Shown here one piece after another: positions 1 to 8,814 of a DNA stretch of 46,647 nucleotides; the stretch's first letter is position 1, and every line of letters begins with the position of its first letter. This DNA is from Pseudomonadota bacterium (GTDB taxonomy: Bacteria; Myxococcota_A; Polyangia; Fen-1088): contig JADGRC010000386.1 of the NCBI GenBank assembly GCA_017881245.1, positions 1-46,647 of the forward strand, written 5' to 3'. Under the pieces are notes generated by a model. That model made no database searches. It had not been told where the DNA came from and worked only from the letters and a program-made list of their open reading frames with translations. The position numbers were made by a program, and so were the translations under genes.

Positions 1-509
1 CGGCCTTGTACCTTCTGACTTACATGCCATCGGGACATTGGGAGAGGGTGCCGATTGTCGGAGCCTTGTGTCTTTCGGCCGTCAGCACGTTCTACTGGTA
101 CCAGAACGGGATGAGCCCACCGATGGAGTACTTTACCAACGACGTCGACTGTCGATCGTCTTCCGGGGCGCGGCTGTTCGAGTCACCTAGGCCCACCTAT
201 GTGGTGCGAAAATATTTCTTCGAGTTTGCGGGATGCCGTCCGGTATTTTCACCGGGCACTGTTGACGAATGGGGCACACTGTTTACCGGGAACCCCATCG
301 GCGGTCGCGAGGCGTTCCAATCGCTGAGCAACCAGTTCGTCAAGGAGTCCGAGTCCCTGCGCGCGGTGTGCCCACGCGAATCGGCTGAATCGGATCCAGC
401 GTGCAAATACGCGCTCGCACATGGGCTCTGTGCTCCGGCCGGCAAGGCCTTTCGCACCTGCGAACTGGCGCGTGACGACCGCAAGCGAATCCTCGCCGCC
501 TGGATGTAA
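1..509 (+). CDS. Unknown protein, 5'-truncated by window edge
   Basis: The frame is open to the left edge, so this is the 3' part of a longer gene; the first usable codon inside the window is a TTG at 6 and the stop is TAA at 507-509. About 167 residues are visible. One hydrophobic stretch near the start (PIVGALCLSAVSTFYWY) could be a membrane segment. The C-terminal half is Cys-containing and mostly polar, with spaced motifs AVCP, CKYALAHGLC and a final DDRKRILAAW. I do not recognise the family. A second, degenerate copy of the last ~65 residues lies downstream at 696-908, which supports this being a real coding sequence. Its position before membrane and polysaccharide-acetylation genes makes an envelope role possible, but that is only context. 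Confidence 0.6.
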   Translation, partial: ALYLLTYMPSGHWERVPIVGALCLSAVSTFYWYQNGMSPPMEYFTNDVDCRSSSGARLFESPRPTYVVRKYFFEFAGCRPVFSPGTVDEWGTLFTGNPIGGREAFQSLSNQFVKESESLRAVCPRESAESDPACKYALAHGLCAPAGKAFRTCELARDDRKRILAAWM

Positions 510-695
510 GGAGTCTGTGTGGACGTCGCGGAGATGCCCGTGTCGGCCAACGCTCCGCGACGCCTCGTTCTACAAACGAGTGCCGCTAGTCCGGCTACTG
601 TTCGGCGGCCACGATGATTGCCGTGTGTAGAACGTCCTCCGGACGCAACATTTCTTATCGGACAATTTTTGGGAGAGGCAGCGGCCTCATCCTAG

Positions 696-908
696 GTCCT
701 GACGGGGGCAGAAGCGCCTTCGCTGCTGCACCAGACGTTCGTGCCACCGAAAGGATCGCTTGCCGCCGCGTGTCCGATCGCCAATCTGGTTGATCCGGTC
801 TGCCGCTACGCACGGGCACACGACCGTTGCGAGCCCGTCGGGACTCAGTTCCAGCACAGTCCGCTATCCCGCGAAGACCGCGAGAAGCTCTTGAGCGGGG
901 GGCGGTAG
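696..908 (+). pseudogene. Decayed partial paralogue of the gene at 1-509
   Basis: This frame has no good start codon (an in-frame TAG precedes it at 693-695) and ends with TAG at 906-908. It translates to a segment resembling the end of the first gene: AACP...DPVCRYARAHDRCEPVG here against AVCP...DPACKYALAHGLCAPAG there, then SREDREKLL against ARDDRKRIL. The spacing of the three cysteines and of the Arg/Asp-rich tail is kept. The 5' part has no counterpart, so it looks like a truncated duplicate left after tandem duplication and decay. The remaining intergenic sequence between 510 and 1042 shows no other coding signal that I can support. Confidence 0.6.
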
Positions 909-1042
909 GTCGGGCGGTTTGCCACGAACGTAGCGCAGATCGCCTTGATCAACGAGTCACGCGAAAACCCCGGCCATAAAGATGGTGAGTGAGGTCCTGA
1001 ACCGTCACCACGACTGTTGTCGCTGTCGACGGGACGCGGGCC

Positions 1043-2377
1043 ATGCTAAATCCTGTTCCGCCGCAGCCCATGGACGACGAGACCCCCGTTCCCCCACCGC
1101 GCCCGGAACCTTGGACCTGGCACCTGGGTATCGTGGCTCTGACTCTGGCGACGGTAGCCTTGCTCAAGACCGTCCGACTGCCGAATCTTTGGGCGGCCAC
1201 GCACTACACTTTCAACTACAGCCGCGGGTTCATCCGAAGGGGCTTGGTCGGGGAGTTGATACGCCGGGTGGGAGGCGAAGGCGCGTATCGGTACAAGACC
1301 CTGGCTGGCATCGCGATCGCCTTGTTCACTCTGCTGGCCGCCCTCATGACTCAGATGATCTGGCGGACCCTCCGACGGTATCCGGATGCGGGCCTCTGGG
1401 GCGCCTTGTTGGTCTTTCTGGCGTCACCGTCCCTGGTGTTCATCATCCACCTGATTGGATATCTGGACTACGTTGGGGCCTCCGTCGACGTTCTGGTTGT
1501 CCTCCTCATCTTCGATTCGACGCGACGCCGGAGGTGGCTGGCGCCCGTGTCATTGTTTTCATCGATCTTCCTGGCTTTCATTCACGAGTCCGCCCTCGTT
1601 TTGGCGGTGCCGCTTTTGATCTTCCAGATGGTTTGCGCCCTCACCGACGACTCGGGGCGCCTGCGATCTTCGACGCCACGAAGGCGCCTGGTGGCCTGGC
1701 TAGAGCCTGCCGTGGTCCTGGGGGGGGCCGCCGCCGCGTCCGTGATCATCGGGACAGTTGGCACCCGCCCCCCCGACTTCGTCCACGAGCTTATGCGCGA
1801 AACCCAGAAGGTTGCCGACTTTCCCTTGCGGGCAGACGCCTTCAACGTGCTGTTTCAGTCCGTGATTACCAGCTGGCGACATGACATGCCGGCCTTCTGG
1901 CGCGAGCCTGGTGCCGTCCGTTTTTTCTTTCGGGGTCTGTCCGCGACCGCGCCCGGGCTGGCGTTCCTGCTGATCTACGGCCTTCGACTCATCCGAACCT
2001 GCGCCGCTCCCCTCCTCCCCCGGATGCGAGTGATCCTCAAGGTGACCTTCGTTGCCACCTCACTGGCTCCGTTGCTCATGCTCCTCGTCGGGTGGGACTT
2101 CGAACGGTGGAACGCCCTCAGCACTTTGTCGGCCTTCATCTGCGTCTGCATCCTCAAGCTGGGCCCGTGCGCAGCCACGGCAGAGATACCCAGGTCAGCC
2201 AAAGAATTATCCGGCCTGCTGACCCTGGGCGCGATCGCCGTCGTACTCGGACTCTGCACCAACTACTATTTTTTCCTGTTCGACGACTACAAGTTGCACT
2301 GGTTCCCTTTCGACGATCGCTGGGAGGAGATTCGAGAACTCCTGACCGGCAACTCTCAGCTCAGGCCCAACCATTGA
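1043..2377 (+). CDS. Polytopic membrane protein, possibly envelope-glycan related
   Basis: The 444-residue protein has a Pro-rich cytoplasmic start and roughly ten hydrophobic segments (first at about residues 25-42, then about 88-108, 118-152, 160-185, 225-240, 300-320, 335-350, 360-375 and 390-410), so it is an integral inner-membrane protein. Between the first two segments sits a conserved-looking polar block, NYSRGFIRRGLVGELI, typical of an unclassified family of multi-pass proteins. No catalytic motif is certain; the overall form (charged loop after TM1, many TMs) recalls GT-C-type or polysaccharide-export membrane proteins, but this is a guess. ATG at 1043 is used; ATG at 1070 is an alternative. 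It lies ahead of and on the same strand as the MBOAT/AlgX-like pair, which suggests a shared surface-polysaccharide task. Confidence 0.6.
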   Translation: MLNPVPPQPMDDETPVPPPRPEPWTWHLGIVALTLATVALLKTVRLPNLWAATHYTFNYSRGFIRRGLVGELIRRVGGEGAYRYKTLAGIAIALFTLLAALMTQMIWRTLRRYPDAGLWGALLVFLASPSLVFIIHLIGYLDYVGASVDVLVVLLIFDSTRRRRWLAPVSLFSSIFLAFIHESALVLAVPLLIFQMVCALTDDSGRLRSSTPRRRLVAWLEPAVVLGGAAAASVIIGTVGTRPPDFVHELMRETQKVADFPLRADAFNVLFQSVITSWRHDMPAFWREPGAVRFFFRGLSATAPGLAFLLIYGLRLIRTCAAPLLPRMRVILKVTFVATSLAPLLMLLVGWDFERWNALSTLSAFICVCILKLGPCAATAEIPRSAKELSGLLTLGAIAVVLGLCTNYYFFLFDDYKLHWFPFDDRWEEIRELLTGNSQLRPNH

Positions 2378-2544
2378 CCCTCGAACAAGTGAATTCGTCA
2401 CGAGCGACGTGATCCGGACGGCGATGTCGCATACGGACGGGACAACAGTACGTGGATGGGGCGCCGTTCCAAGGGATGAGGCACTCCGAGGGTGGCACCG
2501 ACTTTGCTCTGTGCCGGTTCGGCTCAACGCGATCCTCACTCGTC

Positions 2545-3984
2545 ATGATCTTCAGCTCGACGCTATTCGTGTTCTTGTATTTGCCGTTCGTTTTGATCGT
2601 ACATGGCCTCGCGCCCCAATATTTGCAGAACGCCGTCTTGCTGGTGGTGAGCCTGATCTACTATGGCTGGGGGGAATACAGATTCGTTCCCGTTCTGAGC
2701 GGGCTGATTGTCGTCAACTACGGCCTCGGCTTGCTGCTCTCGGGACAGTTTCGGCAGCGGACACGAAAGGGGATCTTGCTCCTGGCGGTTGTGGTCGATG
2801 TCGGAGTCCTCGTGTACTTCAAGTACGCCGAATTTCTGCTACAAACTGCCCACGGGTTCTTGGCCCTTCTGTCCGGGGTTCACGGCCAGGATGTTCCGAA
2901 GACCGGTCTCCTGCCGCTCGGGATTTCGTTTTTTACGTTTCACGTTCTGTCGTACGTTATCGACATTTACCGGCGACAAGTCCGTGCGCAGCGCAATCCC
3001 GCCCTTCTTTGTCTTTACATCGTGTTGTTCCCGCAGTTGATAGCGGGGCCGATCGTCCGATATCACGAGATCGCGGGGCAATTGTCCAAGCGTTTCCCGA
3101 CGATGAGCGACCGGTTCACGGGCATTGCGCGGTTCATCGTTGGGTTGGGAAAGAAAGTCCTGCTGGCCAATACGATCGGTCCCTTGGCCGACGCGGTCTT
3201 TTCGATTCCCAGCAACGACCTGACCGCGAATCTGGCCTGGCTGGGTGTGACGGCCTATACGCTGCAGATCTACTTCGATTTCTCAGGGTATTCCGACATG
3301 GCTATCGGCCTTGCCCGGTGGTTTGGTTTTAGATTTCCCGAAAACTTCGACTATCCGTACGTCGCGCGTTCGATGACCGAGTTCTGGCGACGGTGGCATA
3401 TGTCCCTATCGCGTTGGTTTCGCGACTATCTCTACATGACCCTCGGCGGCAACCGCGTTTCTCCTGCCAGAACGTACGTCAACCTTGTCCTGGTGTTCGT
3501 TCTGTGCGGTTTCTGGCACGGTGCGAGCTGGAACTTCGTGTTTTGGGGCCTGCTTCATGGGGGGTTTCTCATCCTCGAGCGGAGTGGATTTGGCCGGGTC
3601 TTGGCCGGAGCGTGGTCTCCCCTTCGTCGATTCTATTGCCTGTCGGTGATTGGGGCGACGTGGGTTGTCTTTCGCGCGACGACCTTGGGGATGGCCCTGG
3701 CGATGTTGAAGGCGGTCGTAGGTCTTGGCACGGGGCTCGGAACCGTGTACCGACCCGCGATGTTTCTCGACAATGAGCGGTTGCTCGCGATCACAGTCGC
3801 GGTCATTGGGGCCACGCCGTTCCTCGGGTGGCTGCGCGGGAGGTTACCGCCCCTTCGGGATCGTTGGCGACTGCAACTGGTGTTCGACGTGGGGCGACTG
3901 GCTGGATTGTCGGCCGTCCTGCTCCTGTCAGCGATGCAGCTATCGTCGGGCACCTATAATCCTTTCATCTACTTTCGCTTTTGA
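2545..3984 (+). CDS. MBOAT-family O-acyltransferase (AlgI-like)
   Basis: A 479-residue multi-pass membrane protein of the AlgI branch of MBOAT enzymes, which pass acyl groups (usually acetyl) across the inner membrane for polysaccharide O-acylation. Family marks visible: the N-terminal MIFSSTLFVFLYLP and YYGWGEYRF, the middle block FWRRWHMSLSRWFRDYLY followed by LGGNR, and GFWHGASWNFVFWGLLHG, whose first His (residue 325) corresponds to the catalytic His of AlgI. I chose ATG at 2545 because family proteins begin with this hydrophobic segment; an upstream in-frame ATG at 2452 would add 31 unlike residues. It is nine bases ahead of the AlgX/AlgJ-like gene, the usual periplasmic partner, so the two are almost certainly one operon. 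Confidence 0.92.
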   Translation: MIFSSTLFVFLYLPFVLIVHGLAPQYLQNAVLLVVSLIYYGWGEYRFVPVLSGLIVVNYGLGLLLSGQFRQRTRKGILLLAVVVDVGVLVYFKYAEFLLQTAHGFLALLSGVHGQDVPKTGLLPLGISFFTFHVLSYVIDIYRRQVRAQRNPALLCLYIVLFPQLIAGPIVRYHEIAGQLSKRFPTMSDRFTGIARFIVGLGKKVLLANTIGPLADAVFSIPSNDLTANLAWLGVTAYTLQIYFDFSGYSDMAIGLARWFGFRFPENFDYPYVARSMTEFWRRWHMSLSRWFRDYLYMTLGGNRVSPARTYVNLVLVFVLCGFWHGASWNFVFWGLLHGGFLILERSGFGRVLAGAWSPLRRFYCLSVIGATWVVFRATTLGMALAMLKAVVGLGTGLGTVYRPAMFLDNERLLAITVAVIGATPFLGWLRGRLPPLRDRWRLQLVFDVGRLAGLSAVLLLSAMQLSSGTYNPFIYFRF

Positions 3985-3993
3985 GCGACCACG

Positions 3994-5199
3994 ATGGGGC
4001 TTCCATATGCTCTTGAGCATCGAATCCGTCGAAGCCTGACGGGAGGACTGGCAGCGACGTTCTTCTGCGTCTCACTCGTGATCCCGGCGGCCGCGTGGCT
4101 CATAGGTATCGACTACATTCCCGATCTCACCGAAAACAGGAGGCCGGCGCCGGCGCCGAAGACGTTGTCGACGTTGGTTGCGTGGCAGGCGTTTCCGAAG
4201 GCGTTGGAGGCCTATTGGAACGATGCATTTGGATTTCGGCAGTTACTGATTTTGTGGAACGGTATCGCGCACTACAAACTCGGTGTGTCGCCGTCGCCGT
4301 TCGCGCTGGTCGGCGGGGAGTCGTGGTTGTTCTTTTCAGGAGACGGTGTCGTCGAGAAGCACCGTGGCCAGATCGTGCTTTCAAGCGAACAACTCGAAAA
4401 GTGGAAACTGACGCTGGAAGCGCGACGAGACTGGCTGGCCAACCTGGGGGCTCACTACTTGTTCCTGGTGGCGCCCGACAAGGACAGCATCTACCCCGAG
4501 CTGTTTCCCGCCCGTTTCGACTCCATCGGTCCGACGCCTTTTGATCAACTGCTCGCGTATCTTCGGGGTCGATCAAATATCGACGTTCTGGATCTGCGGC
4601 CGGCCTTGATTTCTACGAAGACTGCCGCGAGCCCCCTTTACCTGCGATCGGATACCCACTGGAACGACCAGGGGGCCTATGTTGGCTATCGCGAGATCAT
4701 CCGACGTCTGCAGACATGGTTTCCCGGATTGAAGGCGAGAGAGCTCACGACCTTCGGATCAAAACTGTCAGATTCGTGGTGTGGAGATCTGGGGATGATG
4801 ACAGGACTGTGCGGATTCGTCGCCGAACGGGAGCGACAGCTTGTTCCGTCGCCTGGGATCGCTGTCCGAGACCTTCCCGCCGGCAACATCTGTTCCCCAG
4901 CGGCCACGCGGTGTCTCGGACTAACTTCGGACAACGGGTCGAATCCGCGGGCCGTGGTCTTTCACGATTCCTTCTTGGTGCCATCGGATCAAAGAATGGG
5001 CGCTGGCCAGCTTGCCAGGGTCGATAGGTACCACCCGCCCATTTCCACCCTAGACATCGGGCGACTGCTGGGCGAGGAGTTCTCCCGCAGCGTATTTGCC
5101 TGGCAACACTTCGATTCGGGGCTCGTCGAACGTGAACGCCCCGACGTGGTCGTCGAGGAAATGGTCGAGCGCTTTCTAGACAGGGGCCCGCCACGGTGA
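3994..5199 (+). CDS. AlgX/AlgJ-like SGNH acetyltransferase-type protein
   Basis: A 401-residue protein with one N-terminal signal anchor (about residues 20-38, ATFFCVSLVIPAAAWLIG) and a periplasmic domain of the AlgX/AlgJ (SGNH/DHHW) type. The family signature is clear: NRRPAP near residue 45, an FGFR block, GWLFF-like ESWLFF, LFLVAPDK, and the catalytic D-x-H motif in SDTHWND (Asp220, His222). Late in the protein VVFHDSF provides the second conserved block, where the catalytic Ser is expected. Such proteins take acetyl groups delivered by the MBOAT partner and place them on exopolysaccharide. It follows the MBOAT gene by nine bases. Which polymer is modified cannot be read from this window, as no polymerase or glycosyltransferase gene is adjacent. 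Confidence 0.85.
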   Translation: MGLPYALEHRIRRSLTGGLAATFFCVSLVIPAAAWLIGIDYIPDLTENRRPAPAPKTLSTLVAWQAFPKALEAYWNDAFGFRQLLILWNGIAHYKLGVSPSPFALVGGESWLFFSGDGVVEKHRGQIVLSSEQLEKWKLTLEARRDWLANLGAHYLFLVAPDKDSIYPELFPARFDSIGPTPFDQLLAYLRGRSNIDVLDLRPALISTKTAASPLYLRSDTHWNDQGAYVGYREIIRRLQTWFPGLKARELTTFGSKLSDSWCGDLGMMTGLCGFVAERERQLVPSPGIAVRDLPAGNICSPAATRCLGLTSDNGSNPRAVVFHDSFLVPSDQRMGAGQLARVDRYHPPISTLDIGRLLGEEFSRSVFAWQHFDSGLVERERPDVVVEEMVERFLDRGPPR

Positions 5200-5240
5200 A
5201 TCAGCCGGCGTCCGAGATCGAGCCTCCGCGGCTTTCGCGA

Positions 5241-5810
5241 CTACTTCCTCGCGGGACAGCTGATGTCGGGAGAGATCTGCGAACAGTCTCGCATTGCGAG
5301 AAACGTGAGTGCGGTGGCACCGGGCGGACCAACGATGCAATACGGTCCGAGGCCGACGAAACTGTACCGGAAGATCACGGCGGTGAGATCCAATGTGTTG
5401 GCGTCATAGTAGTAAGTGGTGGTTGTGTCGACCCCACTATAGGACGCCAACAAGTACGACCCACAGCGGCCCACCGATGGCCCATTCTGGCCAGGAGAGA
5501 GATCACAGAGGGGTGACGATGGGCCGGTCCCCGGCCAAGTTCGATTGCAAGGGCCCGTCGCTTGAGCGCACCATTCCTCGATCGTCTGGGTGCAGTTGCC
5601 GTAAGGGTCCATGCCAGTTCCGCCGGCTCCAGTTCCGCCGGTTCCAGTTCCGCCGGTTTCAGTTCCGCCGGCTCCAGTTCCGCCGGCTCCAGTCTCGCCA
5701 AGTTGCTCAGATCCGGTACCGCCTGCGCCGCCCCGGGGTGCTCGGTCCGTGCAGCTGACGGTAAGGGCGGCGAGCAAGAAAATCTTCGTAAACCGTCCGA
5801 CGGCGTCCAT
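5241..5810 (-). CDS. Lipoprotein with Gly-rich tandem-repeat linker
   Basis: A 189-residue exported protein. I used ATG at 5810 (an upstream ATG at 5831 adds seven residues) since it gives a compact signal peptide ending ALTVSC, an approximate lipobox. After the Cys comes a linker of GGTGA/GGTET-type pentapeptides encoded by 15-bp repeats, then a globular part of about 110 residues with six or more cysteines, probably disulfide-bonded. No family is recognised. The Gly/Thr linker holding a small Cys-rich domain away from the membrane is a style repeated in other lipoproteins here. It converges with the AlgX-like gene, leaving a 41-base gap, and is followed upstream on its own strand by a 286-base gap that shows nothing definite. 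Confidence 0.75.
   Translation of the reverse strand: MDAVGRFTKIFLLAALTVSCTDRAPRGGAGGTGSEQLGETGAGGTGAGGTETGGTGTGGTGAGGTGMDPYGNCTQTIEEWCAQATGPCNRTWPGTGPSSPLCDLSPGQNGPSVGRCGSYLLASYSGVDTTTTYYYDANTLDLTAVIFRYSFVGLGPYCIVGPPGATALTFLAMRDCSQISPDISCPARK
5614..5703 (+). repeat. 15-bp tandem repeat inside lipoprotein gene
   Basis: Six consecutive copies of a 15-base unit (CCAGTTCCGCCGGCT on the plus strand). Copies 1-5 differ at one or two positions and copy 6 is degenerate. Read on the minus strand each unit encodes a Gly-Gly-Thr-containing pentapeptide of the linker. Copy number can be expected to vary by slippage without changing frame. Confidence 0.9.
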
Positions 5811-6096
5811 GGATGGATAGCACGGGGGCATGGGTCAAATTCCAGCAAGAACTGGGCCTGCGCCGGCGAGGAAAGTGGAGGCATGAGTGTTCCCGCGCCT
5901 AGAGATTTGCCACGGGACGAAGGGACCGTTTCGTCGCCCTGCTCGGTCAGACAGCAGTCAAGGCGGATCTGGGGCCACTGTCCTCCCCGACGGCGGTCGG
6001 CGGAGTTTGTGGGCGGCCACAAGGACGCGCGTGTCGCGAGTTGGTCGTCGAGCCGTAAAAAATGGAGCAACGACCGATTCCGGGCACCCTCGTGGC

Positions 6097-8718
6097 CTAC
6101 TGCGTGGGCGCTTTCGCGCCCCGCGCCACGCACCTCTTCTCCGCATTCTGCGCGTCGACCGCGAAGGTCGCGTCCGCCCCGGCTCGCACCGTCGCCAAGG
6201 CCCGCGCGCCGACGTCCCCGTCGCAGATCTCACCGAGCGCCTCGATCGCGGCGCGACGATAAGGATGGCGCGCATCGCCCGCCAGGCGCGCCGCCGCCCG
6301 GGCCGCGTCTGGGCCGCCCAGGTGCGCAAGCGAGCGTAGGGCCGACACGGCGACACCCTCTATCGCCAGATCGCCCTCGCCTTCGTTGACCAACAGGTCC
6401 AGCGTTTCGGCCAATTCCCGGGCCACGCTTCGATCGCCAAGCTCGCCCGACAAGGCGGCGGCGAGTTCACGCAGCGGCGCGCTGGCATGGCGGTTCTTCA
6501 GCGTCGACGACAACAGCGCGTGCGCCCGGTCGTCCTTGCAACGTACGAGTCCCACCAGGGCCGCGCGGCGTACCTCGTCGACGTCTCGTTCCATCGCGCG
6601 CATCAGCAGGTCGCGTGCCGGCGCGCCACACGTGTGCGACAACGCCTCGATCTGTGCTCGTCGCGCGAAAGGCCAGGGTTCGTTCTTGGCTGCCGCGATC
6701 AGCTCGGCCTCCGACGCGGCGTCTTTACGCTGGCCGAGGCCCTGCGCCGCTGTCTCGCGCACGCGTGGATCCGAATCGCCAAGCGCCTCGCGCGATGCTT
6801 GGAGTGCCTCCGGTCCCGGCAGGGCGCCCAGCTCCCGCGCGGCCAGGAATCGCAACACGGCGTCATCCGAATGGGCGCGAATCGCCGTCAGATCGGGGAT
6901 CACCGCGCCGTCGCCGATCTCGCTCATCGCCAGGATGGCGCGCGCGCGAACTTCGAATGACGGGCTCGACATCAGCGAACGGCGCAGCGATTCGATCGCG
7001 CGTGGTCGGTCCGCCGGAGAACGACGGACGAGCGGGGGTAGGGCGCGCATCAGGTCCGACTCGCGCCTGTCTCCCGCATCGGCCCGCGCGCGGGCGGTGT
7101 CGATCGCCGCCAGCAGCAACGGCACCGTCGCACCCGGCGAATGCCCGAGAGCCTGGACAATGGACAGGCGTACCTCCGATTGCTCCGTTCCGGCCGCGGC
7201 CACCAAGGCCGCCGTGGCCTCGGGCCCGTCGAGATCCCCCAAGAGGCGTGCGGCGCGCGCGCGATCGGCCGCCGCCGCTTCGGGTGACGATAGCAAGGTG
7301 GCCACCGCATGCACGGGCGCGGTGCCGGCCTTTTGCGCTGTTCGGGCCGTGCGGGTGATCAGCGCTTCTTCACTTGGCGATGCTCCCATTAGGGCCGCGG
7401 CCAGTGCGTCCATGGCCACGCCACTTTTCAAGGTCGCATCGATGCGCGACAGTGCGTCGACCAGGCATTCGCGCCCTCCGCCGGCCGCGCCCAGGGTCAA
7501 GATTGCCTGCGCGGCCGGGAACACCGCGGGCTCGCCCATCGCAACCAAGAGGGGTACACGAGATGGGCAGTCCGTTCCCGCTGCGATATCGGCGATCAGG
7601 TGGTCGACGCCTGCCGGATCGTCGAGCTCGGTGAAGACCTGCAGGTCCGAGATCGCGGTGGTCCCACCGCCCGCCCTGGGGCCTGTCTCGGAGCCACGAT
7701 AAACGTCGCGGATGACGACCGTGATACAGGTCGACTCCATCGGCGCCGGCAGCGCAATCCAGTACGGCGTCTCAGATTGGCCGCCCGCCGACGCGGGATC
7801 CTCCGGAAATTCAACGTCGAAATGTTGGGCGGGGTCGGGTCCGAGCGCGATCGCCAAGGATCTGATTCGGTTCCTCGATCTGAATCGTTCAGGCGTCGAC
7901 GCGTCCCCGGGCACGATGCGGAGTCCACGGACGCGGTAGTGCCCGGCGCTGGCGCGCGCGGTCAGAAATTCCCCGCGACCGTCGCCGCCCAGTCCCTCCG
8001 CCCATGCGGTGAGAGGATCGCCGTCGTCGAGCGCGCTCGGCGCCGACAACAGTCCGGCGTCGCTGCCCGCGGCCGCCGTCGTCGACGCGGCCACGAAGTG
8101 AAATCCTCCAAGGGGCCGCGCGGTCGGCATCGCGGGATCGTTTCGGCGCGCGGTCAATTTCTGCGTGCCTGGTGCTGGCGGCGTGGAGAGGATGGGCCGA
8201 AATCGCCCGCCGCCGAAATCCCAGGCCCGGGTGAACAGACGCGCTGGCTCGCCGTCGCATCGGGACACCTGCGCGGCGGTTTGATATTCGAAGATGCGTT
8301 CCGGCGTGACTTCGACGGCGATCTCGGTTTCGCCGTCGGCGTCGCGCGGCCCGGCCAGGCCCGACCAGATGACGCGCGCCGGCTTCGCGCCGACGTCACC
8401 AACCCAGACTTCCTCGACGGGCCGACCCCGCACGGGAACGCGCAGCTCGACGACGCGGTGCCCTTCCACCGTGATCTCACGCAGCGCGACCACGCCGCGG
8501 CGCAGGGCGGGCGTGCTCATCGGGACGCGTGCCAGGACCGCCGAGCCAGACCTCAGCTCCAAGCCGCCGTCTGGAAGATCCGTCGCGATCAGAGCGGGGG
8601 GCGAACCCGCCGCCGCCTGCCGCCCGGCCGCCAGAGCGGCCGCGATTGCCAGCGCGAGACACAACGGGACCGGGGAGCGCGCTCGGACGGGGACGACGAA
8701 CCGAAGGGGCTGACGCAT
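6097..8718 (-). CDS. Secreted HEAT-repeat protein with discoidin-like N-terminal region
   Basis: An 873-residue protein. The first ~38 residues form a signal peptide (hydrophobic LCLALAIAAALAAG, then AAAGSPP). Residues ~40-360 are beta-rich, with a segment (about 225-360) that recalls the F5/8-type C (discoidin-like) fold seen in secreted myxobacterial proteins: LDDGDPLTAWAEG, then a late ISDLQVFTE block. From about residue 370 to the end the sequence is an Ala/Leu-rich alpha solenoid with many HEAT-like repeats, e.g. VRLSIVQALGH, VRARAILAMSEIGDG, VRETAAQGLGQR, VRRAALVGLVRCKD. It probably acts in the periplasm or on the surface as a binding scaffold; no enzymatic motif is visible. It stands alone on the minus strand, divergent from the toxin-antitoxin pair. 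Confidence 0.8.
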   Translation of the reverse strand: MRQPLRFVVPVRARSPVPLCLALAIAAALAAGRQAAAGSPPALIATDLPDGGLELRSGSAVLARVPMSTPALRRGVVALREITVEGHRVVELRVPVRGRPVEEVWVGDVGAKPARVIWSGLAGPRDADGETEIAVEVTPERIFEYQTAAQVSRCDGEPARLFTRAWDFGGGRFRPILSTPPAPGTQKLTARRNDPAMPTARPLGGFHFVAASTTAAAGSDAGLLSAPSALDDGDPLTAWAEGLGGDGRGEFLTARASAGHYRVRGLRIVPGDASTPERFRSRNRIRSLAIALGPDPAQHFDVEFPEDPASAGGQSETPYWIALPAPMESTCITVVIRDVYRGSETGPRAGGGTTAISDLQVFTELDDPAGVDHLIADIAAGTDCPSRVPLLVAMGEPAVFPAAQAILTLGAAGGGRECLVDALSRIDATLKSGVAMDALAAALMGASPSEEALITRTARTAQKAGTAPVHAVATLLSSPEAAAADRARAARLLGDLDGPEATAALVAAAGTEQSEVRLSIVQALGHSPGATVPLLLAAIDTARARADAGDRRESDLMRALPPLVRRSPADRPRAIESLRRSLMSSPSFEVRARAILAMSEIGDGAVIPDLTAIRAHSDDAVLRFLAARELGALPGPEALQASREALGDSDPRVRETAAQGLGQRKDAASEAELIAAAKNEPWPFARRAQIEALSHTCGAPARDLLMRAMERDVDEVRRAALVGLVRCKDDRAHALLSSTLKNRHASAPLRELAAALSGELGDRSVARELAETLDLLVNEGEGDLAIEGVAVSALRSLAHLGGPDAARAAARLAGDARHPYRRAAIEALGEICDGDVGARALATVRAGADATFAVDAQNAEKRCVARGAKAPTQ

Positions 8719-8780
8719 TCAGCCCATATCCCTGGATTCGACGCGATCGTCAAGGCGGGTGCTGTGTTGGGCTCGGGTGC

Positions 8781-8800
8781 GCCGCCATCGCGATGGCGGC
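8781..8800. promoter_or_regulatory. Perfect 20-bp palindrome in divergent gap
   Basis: The 20 bases GCCGCCATCGCGATGGCGGC equal their own reverse complement. They lie between the divergent starts at 8718 (HEAT protein) and 8865 (antitoxin), 15 bases before the predicted -35 of the antitoxin promoter. No T-run follows, so it is not a classical terminator; an operator for a dimeric repressor fits better. Confidence 0.55.
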
Positions 8801-8814
8801 GATGTTGTGCCGGG

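Noticed and set aside
564-580. Hairpin CTCGTT-ctaca-AACGAG downstream of the first gene
   Set aside because: Six-bp stem without a T-run, about 55 bases after the stop; too weak to call a terminator.
5375-6133. Long minus-strand frame across the 15-bp repeats and the upstream gap
   Set aside because: It is out of phase with the lipoprotein, Arg/Ser/Pro-rich with no signal peptide, and explained by the repeat's openness in several frames.
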